From JAMQPK01 sp963746535 (GTDB taxonomy: Bacteria > Acidobacteriota > Vicinamibacteria > Vicinamibacterales > JAMQPK01): DNA of 64,000 bases. The notes below the pieces were generated by a model. It saw only the letters and a program-made list of their open reading frames with translations. It was not told where the DNA came from and did not search any database. The translations under genes and the position numbers were made by a program. Shown piece by piece: positions 60,654 through 64,000 of this stretch (the stretch's first letter is position 1; every line of letters begins with the position of its first letter). Location: NCBI GenBank assembly GCA_963746535.1, contig CAVVBP010000011.1:806001-870000 (forward strand), written 5' to 3'.

Positions 60654-61760
60654 GTGCGCCGGATTCTGATCTCGCTCGCCCTCGCCGCCTCCGCGGCGCT
60701 GTTGTTCGTGTCGGTCTGGATTCTGATTCCGGCTCCCACGATGTCTCTGCTGCCGCTCGCTGTGGGAGCGCCAGAGCTCAGCCCCGTCCTCCTGGCCGCC
60801 GGCATCGTTCTTTGCGTGCTTTCGCGGCGCCATGCCCGGCAGCACCGCACCGCGAGGCTGGCGCTGGTGTTCGCCGCCGCCGCGTCCGTGTTGACGCTCG
60901 TACCCGTCATTCAGCTCCCGCTTGCACTCAGAACCTTTGACGCAGCCATGGCGCAGACGACGGTCACACTGCCCGCTGCAAGACCGGGTGCGATCACGGT
61001 CACGCGAGGCGTCCAGTTCTCGAAAGTGCCACTGTCGCTGGATGTGTATCGGCCTGCTGCTCCGGGCACCTACCCGGTGATCATGCAGATTTACGGAGGC
61101 TCCTGGCAGAGCGGGGCACCAACCAGCCAGGAGTGGTTCTCGCGCCACTTCGCCGAACGCGGCTACGTCGTGGTGGCAATCGACTATCGCCACGCCCCTG
61201 AATGGATCTGGCCCGAGCAGATCGAAGACGTGCGGACGGCGCAGTGGTGGATCGAGAACGAATCGCCGAAGTTCGGCGCAGACCCCAGTCGAATCGTGCT
61301 GGTCGGCCGATCCGCGGGGGCGCAGCTTGCGATGCGGCTGGCGTATCAGGAAGGGCCGTCCGCGATTCGCGGTGTGGTGAACTACTACGGACCGGTCGAT
61401 CTCGAGGAGGGGTGGCGGCGCCCGCCTCGGCCCGATCCCGCCAACGTGCGCGGCATCCTGGAGATGTTCATCGGGGGGACGCCCGACCGGAAGCCCGAAC
61501 ACTATCGACACGCATCGCCGATCAGCTGGGTGTCGAGCGCGTCGGCGCCGACCCTGAGTTTTTACGGCTCGCGCGACCACATCGTCGAGGCGCGATTCGG
61601 CCGCACGCTCGACGCCGCGCTTCGAAAGGCGGGAGCGACGTCAGTACTGCTCGAGCTGCCGTGGGCCGAACATGCGTTCGATGCGGTGCCGAACGGGATG
61701 GGGCGACACATCGCGCTGAGCTATACGGAACGCTTTATCGCGTGGGCGGTTGCACGATAG
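60654..61760 (+). CDS. Membrane-anchored alpha/beta hydrolase, esterase/lipase type
   Basis: A 368-residue protein from GTG 60654. Three N-terminal helices (LISLALAASAALLFVSVWIL, LPLAVGAPELSPVLLAAGIV, LALVFAAAASVLTLVPVIQL) anchor it. The catalytic domain has an oxyanion loop MQIYGGSWQSGAPTS, the nucleophile IVLVGRSAGAQLAMRLAYQE (GxSxG), an aspartate in YGSRDHIVEARFG and the histidine in LPWAEHAFDAVPNG. This resembles the BD-FAE/HSL-like esterases. It is paired with the TetR gene, so its substrate or product may be the inducer. Confidence 0.82.
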   Translation: MRRILISLALAASAALLFVSVWILIPAPTMSLLPLAVGAPELSPVLLAAGIVLCVLSRRHARQHRTARLALVFAAAASVLTLVPVIQLPLALRTFDAAMAQTTVTLPAARPGAITVTRGVQFSKVPLSLDVYRPAAPGTYPVIMQIYGGSWQSGAPTSQEWFSRHFAERGYVVVAIDYRHAPEWIWPEQIEDVRTAQWWIENESPKFGADPSRIVLVGRSAGAQLAMRLAYQEGPSAIRGVVNYYGPVDLEEGWRRPPRPDPANVRGILEMFIGGTPDRKPEHYRHASPISWVSSASAPTLSFYGSRDHIVEARFGRTLDAALRKAGATSVLLELPWAEHAFDAVPNGMGRHIALSYTERFIAWAVAR

Positions 61761-61761
61761 G

Positions 61762-61839
61762 TGCATTGGCAGATTGGAAGATTGGCAGATCGAGAGATTA
61801 CGGCAATCTGAATCTACCAATCTACGAATCTACCAATGC
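61762..61839. repeat. CAGATTGG/CCAATCTA-word palindrome between convergent genes
   Basis: The left arm GCATTGGCAGATTGGAAG continues with GATTGGCAGATCG; the right arm ends CTACGAATCTACCAATGC. The TAG of the alaX-type gene (61822-61824) lies in the right arm. The word matches the tandem at 13446-13490. Confidence 0.8.
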
Positions 61840-63027
61840 TGAGCTCACCAACTCCCGCGCGGCATCCAGAATAGCCCGCGGGTCCGCAGTAAGACCCCCA
61901 CCCTGCGCCATCGATCCCTTGCCGCCGCCCTTGCCCCCAAAACGCTCGATCAATTTCTTCAGCACAGCGCCGGTATCGAACGTCAGGTCCTGCGAGCGGG
62001 CGATCACGACGAGCGACGGCGATTCGGCAGTCAGCAGCACGGCCACCGTCGCAGGCCTGCTGGCGGCAGACGCCGCAAGCTTCTTCAATCCTGACGCATC
62101 CCATCCCGGCACGGCGGCGCCCACGAAGGTGCGATCACCGATCTTCTGACCGGCAGCCACGAGGCTCGCCGCTTCATGCACGGCCAGGCGCTCGTACAAG
62201 GCGTCCTGCGCCTTCTGTTGGGCCCGTCCCGCCGTCTGGAGCTTCTCGATGGCCGACGGCAACTCGTCGGGAAGGACCGACAGCAGCCGGACACTCCCGT
62301 CGACGGCCGTTGTCAGCGAGCGGTACGAGCGAAGCGCGCGAGCGCCGCAGAGAAACTCAACCCGAAGGCCACCCTTGAACCGCTCGAAGCCGGAGACGGC
62401 AATCATGCCGATGGTGCCGGTTCGACAGACGTGCGTCCCTCCACACGCCGACAGGTCGTAGTCCTTGATTTCGATGATGCGCAGCTCTCCTTCGCGCGCG
62501 GGCTCCTTTCGAAGTGGCAGCTTCGCCGCCTCGCTTGCGGTAACGAACCTGACACACACCTCGCGATCTTCCCAGAGGATCCGGTTTGCCGCATCTTCGA
62601 CGCGCGCGATCTGTTCGGCCAGGAGTTCCTTGTGTAAATCGATGGTCGACGCCGACGCCCCGAGATGGAAGCTCACGGTTTTCGCGCCTGCTTCGTGCTC
62701 GAAGGCCGCCGACAGGAGATGCTGCCCGGTGTGTTGCTGCATGTGGTCGAAGCGGCGGCCCCAGTCGACGTGCCCTCGTACGCGCGAGCCCGGTTCGAGC
62801 GCGCGATCGACGACATGAGCGATCCCGCCGTCTTCCCGATCGACGACGTCCGTCACGTGTGCCTGATCGATGGTGCCCGTATCGAACGGCTGCCCTCCCG
62901 ACGTTGGATAGAAGGCCGTCCGATCGAGCGTCACTATCCAGGTGTCGTCTTTGGGCTGCACCTCGCGCACGACAGCGTCGAACTCCACGAGATAGGCATC
63001 GGTGTAGTAGAGGCGATCAAACGACAT
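61822..63027 (-). CDS. alaX: Alanyl-tRNA editing protein, AlaX-L type with DHHA1 domain
   Basis: A 401-residue free-standing relative of the AlaRS editing domain, expected to remove Ser or Gly from tRNA-Ala. The editing site has HMQQHTGQHLLSAAFEHEAG (HxxxH) and YDLSACGGTHVCRTGTIGMI (CxxxH), a complete zinc set. Residues about 270-400 are a DHHA1 domain with the glycine-rich RFGGKGGGKGSMAQGGG. It overlaps queC by 11 bases as third gene of queE-queC-alaX. The last residues come from the repeat. Confidence 0.92.
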   Translation of the reverse strand: MSFDRLYYTDAYLVEFDAVVREVQPKDDTWIVTLDRTAFYPTSGGQPFDTGTIDQAHVTDVVDREDGGIAHVVDRALEPGSRVRGHVDWGRRFDHMQQHTGQHLLSAAFEHEAGAKTVSFHLGASASTIDLHKELLAEQIARVEDAANRILWEDREVCVRFVTASEAAKLPLRKEPAREGELRIIEIKDYDLSACGGTHVCRTGTIGMIAVSGFERFKGGLRVEFLCGARALRSYRSLTTAVDGSVRLLSVLPDELPSAIEKLQTAGRAQQKAQDALYERLAVHEAASLVAAGQKIGDRTFVGAAVPGWDASGLKKLAASAASRPATVAVLLTAESPSLVVIARSQDLTFDTGAVLKKLIERFGGKGGGKGSMAQGGGLTADPRAILDAARELVSSALVDS

Positions 63028-63706
63028 GAGCCACCAGCGGATCTATCAGGCCGGCTTCTTCGAAGCCGCGCGCGCGCAACACGCAACTGTCGCACTGGCC
63101 GCACGGCGCGCCCGTCGGCAGCGGATCGTAACAGCTGTGCGTCAGCCCGTAGTCGAGGCCGAGCGACACGCCGCGCCGGATGATTTGTGCTTTCGTCATT
63201 GATATCAACGGCGCCTGTATGCGGAAGCGGCCGCCTTCGACGCCCGCTTTCGTGGCGAGCGTGGCGGTACGCTCGAATGCCTCGATGAACTCGGGCCGGC
63301 AATCGGGATAGCCCGAATAGTCGAGCGCATTGACGCCGATGAAGATGTCGTACGCGCCCAGCACTTCGGCCCACGCCAGCGCCAGCGCCAGCATCACGGT
63401 GTTGCGGGCCGGGACGTAGGTCGACGGAATGACCGACGGGTCGGGTCCGCTCTTGGGCACATCGCCGTCGCCCAGCAATGCGGATCCGCCGAGCGAGCTG
63501 AGGTTGACCGCAAGCTCGCGATGCGCGCTCGCGCCGAGAGCCCCGGCCACCTTGCGCGCGGCCAGAATCTCATGGGCGTGCCGCTGGCCGTAGTTGACCG
63601 TCAGCGCGTAGAGATCGAAGCCCGACTCCCGCGCAATCGCCGCGGCGGTATAGGAGTCGAGCCCCCCGCTCAAGAGCACGACGGCCTTGCTAGACGCCCC
63701 GGACAT
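63017..63706 (-). CDS. queC: 7-cyano-7-deazaguanine synthase
   Basis: A 229-residue PP-loop enzyme that turns CDG into preQ0 for queuosine synthesis. ATG 63706 (SGASSKAVVLLSGGLDSYTA) gives SGGLDS for ATP binding. VPARNTVMLALALAWAEVLG and NALDYSGYPDCRPEFIEAFE are family motifs. The zinc site is formed by four cysteines in SCYDPLPTGAPCGQCDSCVL. It overlaps the end of queE by 17 bases. Confidence 0.96.
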   Translation of the reverse strand: MSGASSKAVVLLSGGLDSYTAAAIARESGFDLYALTVNYGQRHAHEILAARKVAGALGASAHRELAVNLSSLGGSALLGDGDVPKSGPDPSVIPSTYVPARNTVMLALALAWAEVLGAYDIFIGVNALDYSGYPDCRPEFIEAFERTATLATKAGVEGGRFRIQAPLISMTKAQIIRRGVSLGLDYGLTHSCYDPLPTGAPCGQCDSCVLRARGFEEAGLIDPLVAHVV

Positions 63707-64000
63707 CCGGACCCCAGATGTGTTTGTGAATCTGCAATTGCAGCCGGACAGGCAGGTGGTCTTCGAGAATCCACGCGGACAAATCCTTTGGATCGAGCAC
63801 GCCGTGCACCGGCGAGAACAGCACCGCGGCGCAGCGCCGGTCGAGGGCATGCCGCGTCAGGATGTCGCGCGCAAACTCGTAGTCGGCGCGATTCTGGATG
63901 ACGAACTTGACCTGATCGCGCGACCCGAGCCTGTCGATGTTGCTCCACTCGACTTTCTCCGACTCGCCGCTCGCCGGGCACTTCACGTCCAGGACCTTCA
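63690..64000 (-). CDS. queE: 7-carboxy-7-deazaguanine synthase (C-terminal part; runs off window)
   Basis: The last 102 codons are in the window, still open at base 64000. KVLDVKCPASGESEKVEWSN is a QueE signature, followed by DQVKFVIQNRADYEFARDIL. The end DHLPVRLQLQIHKHIWGPD is also typical. QueE is a radical-SAM enzyme that makes CDG, the substrate of QueC; its CxxxCxxC cluster motif should lie just outside the window. Confidence 0.92.
   Translation of the reverse strand, partial: KVLDVKCPASGESEKVEWSNIDRLGSRDQVKFVIQNRADYEFARDILTRHALDRRCAAVLFSPVHGVLDPKDLSAWILEDHLPVRLQLQIHKHIWGPDVRGV

Overview
The window is a high-GC chromosomal segment, most likely from an Acidobacteriota of the Vicinamibacteria type. 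This is inferred from a VWFA-domain protein of the acidobacterial type, a carboxypeptidase-regulatory/TPR protein, a winged-helix regulator continuing into a TolB-like motif, and many housekeeping genes with GTG or TTG starts. No rRNA, tRNA, CRISPR array, transposase or prophage gene is visible. No gene-free stretch exceeds about 170 bases. The first gene (1-616) and the last gene (63690-64000) run off the ends.

Layout: (1) 1-2316, a regulator, a secreted HExxH protein and a TPR protein. (2) 14664 down to 2467, one long minus-strand respiratory run: nuoA-C-D-H-J-K-L-M-N, then the F0 part of ATP synthase (atpZ, atpI, atpB, atpE, atpF). The Fe-S subunits of complex I (nuoB, E, F, G, I) and all F1 genes are absent. 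(3) 14830-22885, a VWA protein, then a tetrapyrrole operon: ccsA/hemX-like, hemA, hemC, a cobA-hemD fusion, hemB, hemL. (4) 28791-22964, truA, uppS, cdsA, dxr, rseP and an exported glycine-zipper protein. (5) 28936-41448, pyrimidine synthesis (pyrE; pyrR-pyrB-pyrC with a PyrR-type RNA leader; pyrK-pyrD-pyrF) mixed with glycosyltransferases, a membrane phosphodiesterase, a glutaredoxin-like protein, a Pal lipoprotein and a methyltransferase. (6) 41465-49698, a GT-C membrane glycosyltransferase, a LarE-like PP-loop enzyme coupled to a LysW-like carrier, a REC-PilZ protein, a CorC/HlyC-type CBS protein, a Zn/Cd P-type ATPase and a peroxiredoxin. (7) 49781-58455, a penicillin acylase-family enzyme and a Gld-like ABC export operon ending in a PBP4-type peptidase. 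(8) 58445-64000, an ECF sigma module, a TetR/hydrolase pair and a queE-queC-alaX operon.

Two patterns cross the whole window. First, at least fifteen short repeats occur, nearly all of them palindromes or tandem arrays of a 7-12-base word. They sit at gene ends, supply the stop codons of several genes, and in one case lie inside hemC. They fall into a few word families; two copies (2325-2459 and 28801-28928) look like a REPIN-type element with a conserved loop. Second, core genes at 2.8-7.9 kb and 16.9-23.1 kb, plus uppS and the LysW-like gene, carry many single-base frameshifts, although the full protein can be read by switching frames. I treat these as sequence errors rather than gene decay, and give such genes from the true start to the true stop.

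Several promoters place the -10 box only 6-16 bases before the start codon, which suggests leaderless or very short-leader transcripts in this organism.
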